Origin: Chloracidobacterium sp. UBA3360 | GTDB taxonomy: Bacteria > Acidobacteriota > Blastocatellia > Pyrinomonadales > Pyrinomonadaceae | Direction of reading: 5' to 3' | Assembly: GCA_002360555.1 (NCBI GenBank) | Contig: DEQS01000045.1 | Span: 1 to 56,845 of the forward strand | Length of the DNA: 56,845 bases | Shown here: positions 16,539-23,910 of the stretch, one piece after another | Position numbering within the stretch: position 1 is the first letter of the stretch | Layout of the letters: every line of letters begins with the position of its first letter | Program-made: the position numbers and the translations under genes | Notes under the pieces: generated by a model | The model's database searches: none | What the model was told of the DNA's origin: nothing | Seen by the model: the letters and a program-made list of their open reading frames with translations, nothing else

Positions 16539-17426
16539 CTATTTCGTCACCTCGCCAAAATCTAGGTCTTTCTGTTCGTCGCCCGTCTTTCGTTTGACGG
16601 TTACTTTGCCCGCTTTAGGGTCGATCGCAACAACGGTCGCCGGATCGAACGATGCGAAGAACGCCGCTTTTACTTCGTCGCCGACCTTAAAGGCCGGCTT
16701 ATATGGGATCGGTGTCAGATCTGCCTTAGCCCGTACCCTTAACTTTCGCGCGAATCCTGAGATCAAAACTTTGTCACCATTTACCCGAAGTACATAGGCA
16801 AATTCGGTCCCATTTGCGTCTTTTGAAAGAACTGGTGCACCCGGCGCCCATTCGCTATTTACGACGATAAATGAATCGGGCTTTAGCTTGTCGCTTTTGT
16901 CTTCACGCGGTGACATACCGAGATAGCGGACTGTAGGTTCGGCTGGATTTGCCGCATCGGTCACATAGCCACGCATCATACCGCCGCCCGATTGCCACCA
17001 CGTCAGAACCACATCACCGACCTTGGCTTTCTGTCCCTTTGGAACGGCGATGATATAGGCATTTGCCACTTTGTACTTTTTCTTAAAGCTATCCTCGACC
17101 TCTGATTCTAGCTCGCCTGGCGTCACCATCACGCGATTCTGATAGATAGCCGTGGGGTCTTTCGCCCCGCCGGCGATCTCGGCGATCTTGCTTTCGTCGA
17201 TGGTCAAAACGATCTCGCCCGCTTTGGCCGTCGTCGCGACGTTAGACATGCCGTCAAACGGCACTTCGCCGGGTTTGAGTGTCACGGCTGGCTTTTCTTC
17301 TTTTTTCTCAGCTGCTTTTGCCGTAGCCGCATTGTTTGCGGTGCTGTTGTTAGTTGCCGCGCCGCCACATGCCGAGGCAAAAAGCCCGAGCCCGGCGACC
17401 ATTGTTATCAGTAGTATATTTTTCAT
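16539..17426 (-). CDS. lipoprotein with SH3-like barrels (unknown function)
   Basis: This is a 295-residue lipoprotein: signal peptide ending FASAC (Cys20), an Ala/Asn/Lys-rich linker to about residue 50, then a mature domain with no catalytic motif. Two segments look like small SH3 or Tudor/agenet-type barrels: KVGDVVLTWWQSGGGMMRGY near the middle and KVGDEVKAAFFASFDPATVV near the C-terminus. Such folds bind peptides or glycans, so a scaffolding or sensing role in the envelope is possible; this is inference from sequence shape. A clear AAGGAA site precedes the ATG, and seven bases separate it from the next gene. Confidence 0.72.
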   Translation of the reverse strand: MKNILLITMVAGLGLFASACGGAATNNSTANNAATAKAAEKKEEKPAVTLKPGEVPFDGMSNVATTAKAGEIVLTIDESKIAEIAGGAKDPTAIYQNRVMVTPGELESEVEDSFKKKYKVANAYIIAVPKGQKAKVGDVVLTWWQSGGGMMRGYVTDAANPAEPTVRYLGMSPREDKSDKLKPDSFIVVNSEWAPGAPVLSKDANGTEFAYVLRVNGDKVLISGFARKLRVRAKADLTPIPYKPAFKVGDEVKAAFFASFDPATVVAIDPKAGKVTVKRKTGDEQKDLDFGEVTK

Positions 17427-17442
17427 TGTTTTCCTTTTTTAT

Positions 17443-17964
17443 TTATAGGTGTTTGGACAATATTTTTGCTTCAAAAGGCCCACTGATCGTTGTATCACCT
17501 TTTGTGATCTCCATCGTTCCTTTGATCGTTTCGCCCGTGACCTCGGTTATTGTGAGTTTGCCGGGGACAGCTGCCCCGCCCTCCGAAAAAGTGACTCGGT
17601 CTTTTGTATCGCCGTTAGCCGCCCAAACGTATTTGATCTTGTCGGAGAAATCGCCCGGTTTTACCGAATCTTTGAAATCCTTTGGGTCATTATTTTTGAA
17701 ATAGACCCCGACTAGGACCTGACCGGCCTTTTCCGGGTCGGCGACTCCCATTACAGATTTGTCTTTTATCTCAATGTCGTAGTTTGCGATTACAAGCTGG
17801 CCCTCGCTGAGGTCCGGCCTGATGGACGACGCTGAGGTCTTTACCTCAAACGGCACGTCCTTGCCCTTGTATTTGACTTTCCACACCGACGAACCGCCGC
17901 CGCCCCCTCCTCCGCACGCCGCGATAAAGACTGTGAGCATTGCAAATATGTAGATCTTCTTCAT
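17443..17964 (-). CDS. small lipoprotein of unknown function, paralogue of the 15956-16531 product
   Basis: The 173-residue protein has a lipoprotein signal (IAAC, Cys17) followed directly by GGGGGGGSS, a long flexible tether. The rest is predicted beta-rich, with KYKGKDVPFEVK at the start and GKLTITEVTGETIKGTMEIT and GPFEAKILS at the end, matching the lipoprotein two genes downstream. No known enzymatic motif is visible. An AAGGAG site precedes the ATG. The paired paralogues flank the SH3-like lipoprotein, which suggests that the three mature proteins may act together at the same membrane. Confidence 0.75.
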   Translation of the reverse strand: MKKIYIFAMLTVFIAACGGGGGGGSSVWKVKYKGKDVPFEVKTSASSIRPDLSEGQLVIANYDIEIKDKSVMGVADPEKAGQVLVGVYFKNNDPKDFKDSVKPGDFSDKIKYVWAANGDTKDRVTFSEGGAAVPGKLTITEVTGETIKGTMEITKGDTTISGPFEAKILSKHL

Positions 17965-17984
17965 TCTATTCTCCTTAACTATTG

Positions 17985-18257
17985 CTATTTATAACTTCCA
18001 ACATTGCTGCGGTAACGCTTTAACGCCCACAATGCAATTGCAAGAAAAACTGTGCCGAGTATGAACAAGCCAATGATCGTAGCCCAATAATTAACGGGCT
18101 TTTGTGATGCATTGATGTTGCCGTAACGAGTAACCTTACTCGACGGCACAAAGCCCGCGATCAGCCCAAATATCATCAGGAGGTACGACGCACCGCTCAA
18201 CAAAAAATTGATTATCACACCCTTTAGCCGCCGTTTGTTTTGGAGTCTTGATGCCAT
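17985..18257 (-). CDS. small membrane protein with two transmembrane helices
   Basis: This 90-residue protein has a basic N-terminus (ASRLQNKRRLKG), two hydrophobic helices (about 14-36 and 57-79), a polar loop between them and a basic C-terminal tail. The positive-inside rule places both ends in the cytoplasm. I do not recognise a family. It lies 20 bases from the lipoprotein gene downstream and 21 from the one upstream, so it is almost certainly cotranscribed and could be an inner-membrane partner for the neighbouring lipoproteins. Confidence 0.65.
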   Translation of the reverse strand: MASRLQNKRRLKGVIINFLLSGASYLLMIFGLIAGFVPSSKVTRYGNINASQKPVNYWATIIGLFILGTVFLAIALWALKRYRSNVGSYK

Positions 18258-18278
18258 TATTTTGCCCGCAGGTTCCCG

Positions 18279-18932
18279 TTACAACACGACGACCACTTCG
18301 TCGTCACTTAGCTCGCCGGTACCGAGGATGTTTTTCCACGGTGACGTTTTGCTGTCACGATAGAGCCTTGCTCTGAATGGTTTCGAGATACGACGCGTCG
18401 TGGTGGAATCTACTTTCTCTTTATAAGTGGCAATAACAGTGAACGAAACCGAGTTGAGCGTATGCCATTCGAACCGCGGTTTTGCCGCCAGCTTGACGCT
18501 CTCGACACCGCCAACCGCGTTATAAAAATCACCCATCATTACCTTCTGCGGGCCAAATTGATTTAGTAACGAAACAACCTCGGCCTCGGTCGGATTGGGA
18601 ATGCCCTCATAAATATTCGACCCGACAAACGATCTCCAATAAACATAACGCCCGCCAACAATGTCATACGAAGCTGTCGCCTCGACGAGGATGTTCACGC
18701 CGGGCTCCTCAGATTTGACCTTTGCCGAATACGGCACGTCCCAAACCCATTTCGAGTAGCCTTTGCTCCATACCCGCGTCCCTTTTCCCAGAACGGTGAC
18801 TGAGATCGTCTTCGCTCCGGATACGTCCTTTTTAACCTGTGCGGCGCTCGGTTGAGCGGCCGCTCCTGTCACTCCGATACCTAAGACGATTGCCGCCCAA
18901 ATAACAATGTTTGAGAAAACTCTTGAACTCAT
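18279..18932 (-). CDS. secreted protein of unknown function (217 aa)
   Basis: The protein starts with a signal peptide of about 26 residues ending GAAAQ. The mature part is beta-rich with many aromatic residues (SKGYSKWVWDVPYSAKV) and a central helical stretch (TEAEVVSLLNQFGPQKV). It contains no cysteine in the mature part and no recognised catalytic signature. An AAGGAG site lies upstream of the ATG, with more spacing than usual. It is third in the operon-like run and precedes the two-helix membrane protein. Confidence 0.68.
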   Translation of the reverse strand: MSSRVFSNIVIWAAIVLGIGVTGAAAQPSAAQVKKDVSGAKTISVTVLGKGTRVWSKGYSKWVWDVPYSAKVKSEEPGVNILVEATASYDIVGGRYVYWRSFVGSNIYEGIPNPTEAEVVSLLNQFGPQKVMMGDFYNAVGGVESVKLAAKPRFEWHTLNSVSFTVIATYKEKVDSTTTRRISKPFRARLYRDSKTSPWKNILGTGELSDDEVVVVL

Positions 18933-18989
18933 TTTTACTATTTACTCCTTGTATTTATTGATCTATAAGAGCCTACTGCCGGTTCCTGA

Positions 18990-19610
18990 TTAAGGGCACA
19001 TCACAAAATAACCCGCTCCGCCGACATTCTCTGCGACCGACGCCGAATAGCCGCCGCCTTTGTAAGCTTGTTTTATGACCCATTCCTGAGCCTGACAATA
19101 TGGACGGCCGGGGATCTGCAATAGGATTTCGCCGCGAATATAACGATTCGTCGGTATGCCGAGCGAGTTTTTGAAAACGTTCCAGTCCTTGTAATTCGAG
19201 CCGATCTTGAGGATCTTGGCTCCCGGGTATTTTGCAAGGTATTTTGTTTTTACAATCGCTTGCTCGGTAGGTCGTTGGAATGGACGCTCCTTCCAGACTT
19301 TAGTTTTTCCGTCGTTATCCGCAATGGCTTTTAGCTGATCGTAATTTTCGCGGACGCGATCCATCCAGTTTGACGGAAAGCTCGACGGCGAACAGTTCAT
19401 CACCTTAGCGAGCTCGGCTTTCCACACATCCGGAGTAAAGAGCAGCTTTTGCATATCGTCGCTGATAATGTGAAACGAATTTGCAAGCGAGCTTTTCAGC
19501 GCATTATTAGCAAAGCCCATATTCGCATCCAATGCATTGCACGTGCCTTGAGCACCAGCAATACCCACAGTGGCTGTAATTATCGTGATCAATAGGACTA
19601 GTCTTTTCAT
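18990..19610 (-). CDS. secreted protein of unknown function (206 aa)
   Basis: Residues 1-20 are a signal peptide ending in GAQ. The mature protein has four cysteines (the first three residues after the cleavage site, then mid-chain in MNCSPSS, then RPYCQAQ and the C-terminal FVMCP), enough for two disulfides in the periplasm. The N-terminal half looks helical, the C-terminal half mixed. No homologous family comes to mind. An AAAGGAG site sits directly before the ATG. A 57-base gap separates it from the next gene in the run, the largest gap in the cluster. Confidence 0.68.
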   Translation of the reverse strand: MKRLVLLITIITATVGIAGAQGTCNALDANMGFANNALKSSLANSFHIISDDMQKLLFTPDVWKAELAKVMNCSPSSFPSNWMDRVRENYDQLKAIADNDGKTKVWKERPFQRPTEQAIVKTKYLAKYPGAKILKIGSNYKDWNVFKNSLGIPTNRYIRGEILLQIPGRPYCQAQEWVIKQAYKGGGYSASVAENVGGAGYFVMCP

Positions 19611-19630
19611 TTTGTTCTCCTTTTTTGAAT

Positions 19631-20077
19631 CTATGGTGTATCAATTTTCTCAACCTGCAATACGCAGGGTTTCGACTCTTTCATAACGCTGCCGGTGATC
19701 AGCAGCCTGTCATCGGCGGTCACCTGCCGGCCCGAACTTGTGTTGATCCGCACGTCGTTGTACGTATAGCTGATCGGCAACTTGTCGATCCGGTTTGGCT
19801 CGTGCGAGCCCGTGCCCTCGATCAATACCGTAATAAATGCCCCTGTTCCGCTGCTCTTTTCGACAAGCAGCATGTTGTAACGGTTCGCGGCGGTTGGATC
19901 TGTTAACTCTTGGTCAGACGACTGGCGGGGCCTCAGATAACCCTCGACCGACACGCGCTTGCTGTCAGTTTGGCGGCAAACCTCGTGGACCGCGACACTT
20001 GCCGGGGCCGTTCCGCACGAACACAAAGCCGCCATCATTACGGCACTGATGTATATTTTTACGGTTAACAGCCTCAT
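19631..20077 (-). CDS. lipoprotein with a probable OB-fold (first gene of the exported cluster)
   Basis: From ATG 20077 the protein has 148 residues; the longer frame to 20140 would bury the signal. The signal ends ALCSC, so it is probably lipidated. The mature part alternates short strands (KRVSVEGYL, YNMLLVEK, AFITVLIEG, DRLLITGSVM, CVLQVEKI) in the order of an OB-fold like those of the periplasmic NirD/BOF type; this is inference. It is the promoter-proximal member of seven consecutive reverse-strand genes and diverges from the regulator at 20206 across 128 bases. Confidence 0.68.
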   Translation of the reverse strand: MRLLTVKIYISAVMMAALCSCGTAPASVAVHEVCRQTDSKRVSVEGYLRPRQSSDQELTDPTAANRYNMLLVEKSSGTGAFITVLIEGTGSHEPNRIDKLPISYTYNDVRINTSSGRQVTADDRLLITGSVMKESKPCVLQVEKIDTP

Positions 20078-20205
20078 CAAATTGTTTTGTCTACTCTGAA
20101 AGTTGTCGTAAAATAACCCATCTTTGCAGACACGGATCATTGTGCATAAACAGGTGTTTTTAGTCCTAAAGAAAACATCAATTTTTTCTCAATTGGCAGA
20201 TTTTG

Positions 20206-22353
20206 ATGAGCGAACCTGGTAAAAATTGGTTTCAGTTCGGCGAGTTTCGCCTAAACACTGAGGATAAGATCCTTAGGCGAAATGACGAAATTGTGCCGTT
20301 GGCGGCCAAAGTGCTAGACGTTTTGTGCCTGCTCGTCGCAAAGCGGGGCGAGGTAGTCTCAAAAAATGAGTTGATGGAAACGGTTTGGGCCGACTCGTTT
20401 GTCGAGGAAAGCAATCTGACACAGAGCATATATTCGCTGCGTCAGGCACTCGGAAGCGACGTCGACGGGCGGCCGATAATCGAGACGCTGCCAAAACGCG
20501 GTTACCGTATCGCCACAGCGGTAACGAGTGATTTTGACCGCCGTGTTCCGACGGCTGACACTTCGGACACGAATTTTGCTCCAGCCAAGTCACCTGCCCA
20601 TCGTCGCTACCGTACCGCCGCTTTTGTCGTTGGTTTGCTCACCGTCCTCGGTGTTTCAGCTTATTTTGGCTCACGATATTTGTCGGCCCGTTCGTCGCCG
20701 CCGGTCGAAAATGTTACGTTTCAAAAGCTGACGTTTACAGGCGAGATCGCCTTTCCGATCATTTCGCCAGATGGCCGGTCGATCGCGTATGTTCAGGAAA
20801 ACCGGGTGTTTTTACAGGACGTAGCCTCTGGCACGAGTGTAAAACTCGAGATACCCGAACATGAAAAATTTGGCAATCTGCAGTTTTCATATGACAGCGG
20901 ATCGATCTTTTTTCGTAACGAGGATAGTTTTGACGCGGGTGGTGACGTGTTTCAAATTTCGCGTTTTGGCGGCCCGGCTAAGAGGATAGCCGAGCGTGTC
21001 TGGAGTACAATCGGATTTGCCCCGGATGGACGCAATGTCGCATTCGTCAGATTTTTGCCGACGCAAGGCGAATGGGCGGTGATGATAAGCGACCTCAGTT
21101 CAGGTAACGAGAGAAAACTCATTAGCCGTAATTTGCCCTTCACGATCTTTCGCAGCGGATTTCCGGCATGGTCGCCTGATGGCCGTACGATCGCGATCGT
21201 CGAACAAACGCCAAACGCACCTAACGTATCGCGGCTATTGCTCGTCGACGCGACAACCGGTGATGCAACGACAATCAAAACCGAACAACTCATTCAGATC
21301 GAACAAGTTGTCTGGCTACCGGAAAACTCAGGTTTACTCGTCACCGGACGTGAGAACAACCGCTTTTTCCAGCTTTGGCGGCTGAATTTGCCGGACGGTG
21401 AACTACGTAAAATAACTAATGATCTAAACAATTACAGATCGGTCTCAGTTTCGGCAGATGGCAAAAATCTCGTGGCCAGGCAATTCACCACGTTTTCGCA
21501 CATCTGGACGATGAGGGCCGATGATACTACGGAACAGAAACAGCTTACTTTCGGCAATCTCAACCGCGATGGTGGTTCGGGCCTTGAATGGACACCGGAC
21601 GGCAACATTGTTTATGCGACACGCATTACCGGTAATATTGACCTATGGTCGCTCCGCCCGAGCGATGGCTTGCGAAAACAATTAACAGACAATAGTGGAA
21701 CCAGCAACGAAAATCCATTTGTGACCGCTGACGGACGCTTCGTATTTTTCGAATCGACCCGCAGCGGCAAGCGTCATATTTGGCGAATAGATATCGACGG
21801 CGGCAACCCCAAACAAATCACATTTGACGACAGCAATCCTGATTTTTTGCCCGTAGTATCGGCCGATGGCGGAACGCTCTACTTTATCCAGCGAAATCCT
21901 AGATCGAATGTGCTGTGGCGTCAGTCGTTGGCCGATGGCAACAAGGAAATGCTGACCCAACAGGGCAAACTCGCTCCCGGTAGCTTTTTAACTATTTCGC
22001 CTGACGGTCGTTACCTTGCATTCAAAAGCCAAAAAGAAGACACCGATACAGATACTGCCGATATCATCTTTTTTGATCTATCAGATAGAGAAGAACCCCG
22101 CACCGTCACGATCCGGTCGCAAAACCCCGGTATTGTGTGGTCCGATGGCGGACGCAGTTTTGATTACGTCGACAATCAGCCCGACGCGGCAAGGATCTGG
22201 CGGCAGAGCTTTGACGGAAAAAGTGATAAAAAGTTGGTGCTGGAAATTCCCAAAGCACGCATCTTTTCATTTGCCTGGTCCCGCGACGGCAAAACGCTCG
22301 CCCTCGGTTGCGGTCGGACAGGAAACGATGCGATACTGCTTACAGGTTTTTGA
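20206..22353 (+). CDS. membrane transcriptional regulator: winged helix + TM + WD40-like (PD40) propeller
   Basis: This 715-residue protein combines an OmpR/CadC-type winged-helix DNA-binding domain (about 3-105: FGEFRLNTEDKILRRNDEIV, then SIYSLRQALG and TLPKRGYRI), a transmembrane helix (about 127-148), and a periplasmic beta-propeller of PD40/TolB-like blades recognisable by repeated SPDGR, SADGK, TPDGN and TADGRFVFF motifs. It would sense an envelope ligand and bind promoters directly. ATG 20206 is preferred to the TTG one codon earlier. It diverges from the seven-gene exported cluster, a layout that often reflects control of the neighbour. The architecture is common in Acidobacteriota. 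Confidence 0.9.
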   Translation: MSEPGKNWFQFGEFRLNTEDKILRRNDEIVPLAAKVLDVLCLLVAKRGEVVSKNELMETVWADSFVEESNLTQSIYSLRQALGSDVDGRPIIETLPKRGYRIATAVTSDFDRRVPTADTSDTNFAPAKSPAHRRYRTAAFVVGLLTVLGVSAYFGSRYLSARSSPPVENVTFQKLTFTGEIAFPIISPDGRSIAYVQENRVFLQDVASGTSVKLEIPEHEKFGNLQFSYDSGSIFFRNEDSFDAGGDVFQISRFGGPAKRIAERVWSTIGFAPDGRNVAFVRFLPTQGEWAVMISDLSSGNERKLISRNLPFTIFRSGFPAWSPDGRTIAIVEQTPNAPNVSRLLLVDATTGDATTIKTEQLIQIEQVVWLPENSGLLVTGRENNRFFQLWRLNLPDGELRKITNDLNNYRSVSVSADGKNLVARQFTTFSHIWTMRADDTTEQKQLTFGNLNRDGGSGLEWTPDGNIVYATRITGNIDLWSLRPSDGLRKQLTDNSGTSNENPFVTADGRFVFFESTRSGKRHIWRIDIDGGNPKQITFDDSNPDFLPVVSADGGTLYFIQRNPRSNVLWRQSLADGNKEMLTQQGKLAPGSFLTISPDGRYLAFKSQKEDTDTDTADIIFFDLSDREEPRTVTIRSQNPGIVWSDGGRSFDYVDNQPDAARIWRQSFDGKSDKKLVLEIPKARIFSFAWSRDGKTLALGCGRTGNDAILLTGF

Positions 22354-22356
22354 GCG

Positions 22357-23901
22357 ATGAATAATACTGATGTCATCATCGTCGGAGCAGGCCCAACCGG
22401 GCTTGCCTTGGCGTGTCAGTTGATCAGATACGGCGTCGATTTTGTCATTATTGATAAAAAGGAAACGACAACACCTTACTCCAAAGCAATTGGCGTACAG
22501 GCTCGAACTCTTGAGATCTATGAGCAGATCGGCCTGGCAGATAAGCTGATCGCACTTGGTGCAAAAGCCGAAAAAGCCCGGATGTTCGCGGGCGGCAAGG
22601 TGCGTGGTGAGATCGAGTTTAACGAGCTAGGCAAAGGGATGAGTCCGTATCCTTATGTTCTCTTGGCGGAACAAGGGAAACACGAGAAACTGCTTTACGA
22701 ACACATCAAATCACATGGTCGTGACGTCAGGTGGCAGTCCGAACTCGAAAGCTTTTCGCAGAACGATCCGGGCGTAACCGCGACGCTCAAAACCGATACC
22801 GGCGGGCACGAAACTATCAAGGCGAAATATCTCATCGGCTGCGACGGTGCAAAAAGTCTGGTGCGTCACGCGCTCGGCCTGACGTTCGAAGGCAGCACGT
22901 TCGAGCGGCTTTTCTATGTCGCCGATGTAAAGATCGATTGGGAATTTGGCCACGACGCGTTGCAAGCTTTTCTGATGCGAAACTCACTCCTGGCGTTTTT
23001 CCCGATGACCGGCGAAAAGCAATATCGTATCGTTGGAACGTTTCCCGAGGAGTTTGCAAAAGACGAGGGCAACGTTCTTTACGAGGAGATCGAAGAGCGG
23101 ATACGGCTTGACGCGCAGATCGATTTTGATATCACAAAGGTCAATTGGTTTTCGACCTACAAAGTTCACACGCGGCATGTCAATAAGTTTTCCGATGGCC
23201 GCTGTTTTCTCGCGGGCGATTCGGCTCACATTCACACACCGGCCGGCGCACAAGGTATGAACACGGGAATTCAAGACGGATATAACCTGGCTTGGAAAAT
23301 GGCGTGGGTACTCAAATACGGATCGGACGAGCGCTTATTGAATAGTTACAACGAAGAGCGGCTCCCAAACGCCGACAACCTTATGCGAACAACCGACAGG
23401 TTTTTCAACCTCGTTGCGAGTCCGGATCCGCTCCTGGTTTTTGCCCGCCTCTATATTTTCCCGTACATCGCGAACATTGCATTTAACCTTGATGCGGTAA
23501 AGCGTTTCGTGTTTCCGCGTATCTCACAGATCGCGATCAATTATCGCAGCAGTTCGCTGAGCAAAAATAGCGGGACTTTTAAGGTCAAGGCAGGAGACAG
23601 AATGCCTTGGTTTTCGGTCGATGGTGAGAGTGTTTATGATAGGTTGCGGCAACCGGGCTTTCATCTGTTGGTCTTTATGGGTGGCAAGACGGAAATTCCG
23701 CCGTTGCCCGCTGATCTGATGGCCGCGTGGGACGGAAAGGTCGATAGCACGGTCATTTCGCTGACGCCGGAGATCTCAAAGATCTTTGGTACCGACAAAG
23801 CTTTTTATCTGATCCTGCGGCCGGATAACTACATTGGCATCATCTCCAATAATTTCTCAAGCGCGAGCGTCAGCGAATATCTCGCTAAATTCACAACGTA
23901 A
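22357..23901 (+). CDS. FAD-dependent aromatic monooxygenase (UbiH/PheA/TfdB-like)
   Basis: The 514-residue protein belongs to the class A flavoprotein hydroxylases, which use NAD(P)H and O2 to hydroxylate aromatic rings. It shows the dinucleotide-binding GAGPTG (10-15), the DG motif in YLIGCDGAKSLVRHALG, and the second FAD contact GDSAHIHTPAGAQGMN. A C-terminal domain of about 120 residues resembles the thioredoxin-like tail of phenol hydroxylases. It begins three bases after the regulator, so the two are cotranscribed. The substrate cannot be inferred; a role in polyketide or aromatic breakdown is possible. Confidence 0.88.
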   Translation: MNNTDVIIVGAGPTGLALACQLIRYGVDFVIIDKKETTTPYSKAIGVQARTLEIYEQIGLADKLIALGAKAEKARMFAGGKVRGEIEFNELGKGMSPYPYVLLAEQGKHEKLLYEHIKSHGRDVRWQSELESFSQNDPGVTATLKTDTGGHETIKAKYLIGCDGAKSLVRHALGLTFEGSTFERLFYVADVKIDWEFGHDALQAFLMRNSLLAFFPMTGEKQYRIVGTFPEEFAKDEGNVLYEEIEERIRLDAQIDFDITKVNWFSTYKVHTRHVNKFSDGRCFLAGDSAHIHTPAGAQGMNTGIQDGYNLAWKMAWVLKYGSDERLLNSYNEERLPNADNLMRTTDRFFNLVASPDPLLVFARLYIFPYIANIAFNLDAVKRFVFPRISQIAINYRSSSLSKNSGTFKVKAGDRMPWFSVDGESVYDRLRQPGFHLLVFMGGKTEIPPLPADLMAAWDGKVDSTVISLTPEISKIFGTDKAFYLILRPDNYIGIISNNFSSASVSEYLAKFTT

Positions 23902-23910
23902 CAACTCTAC

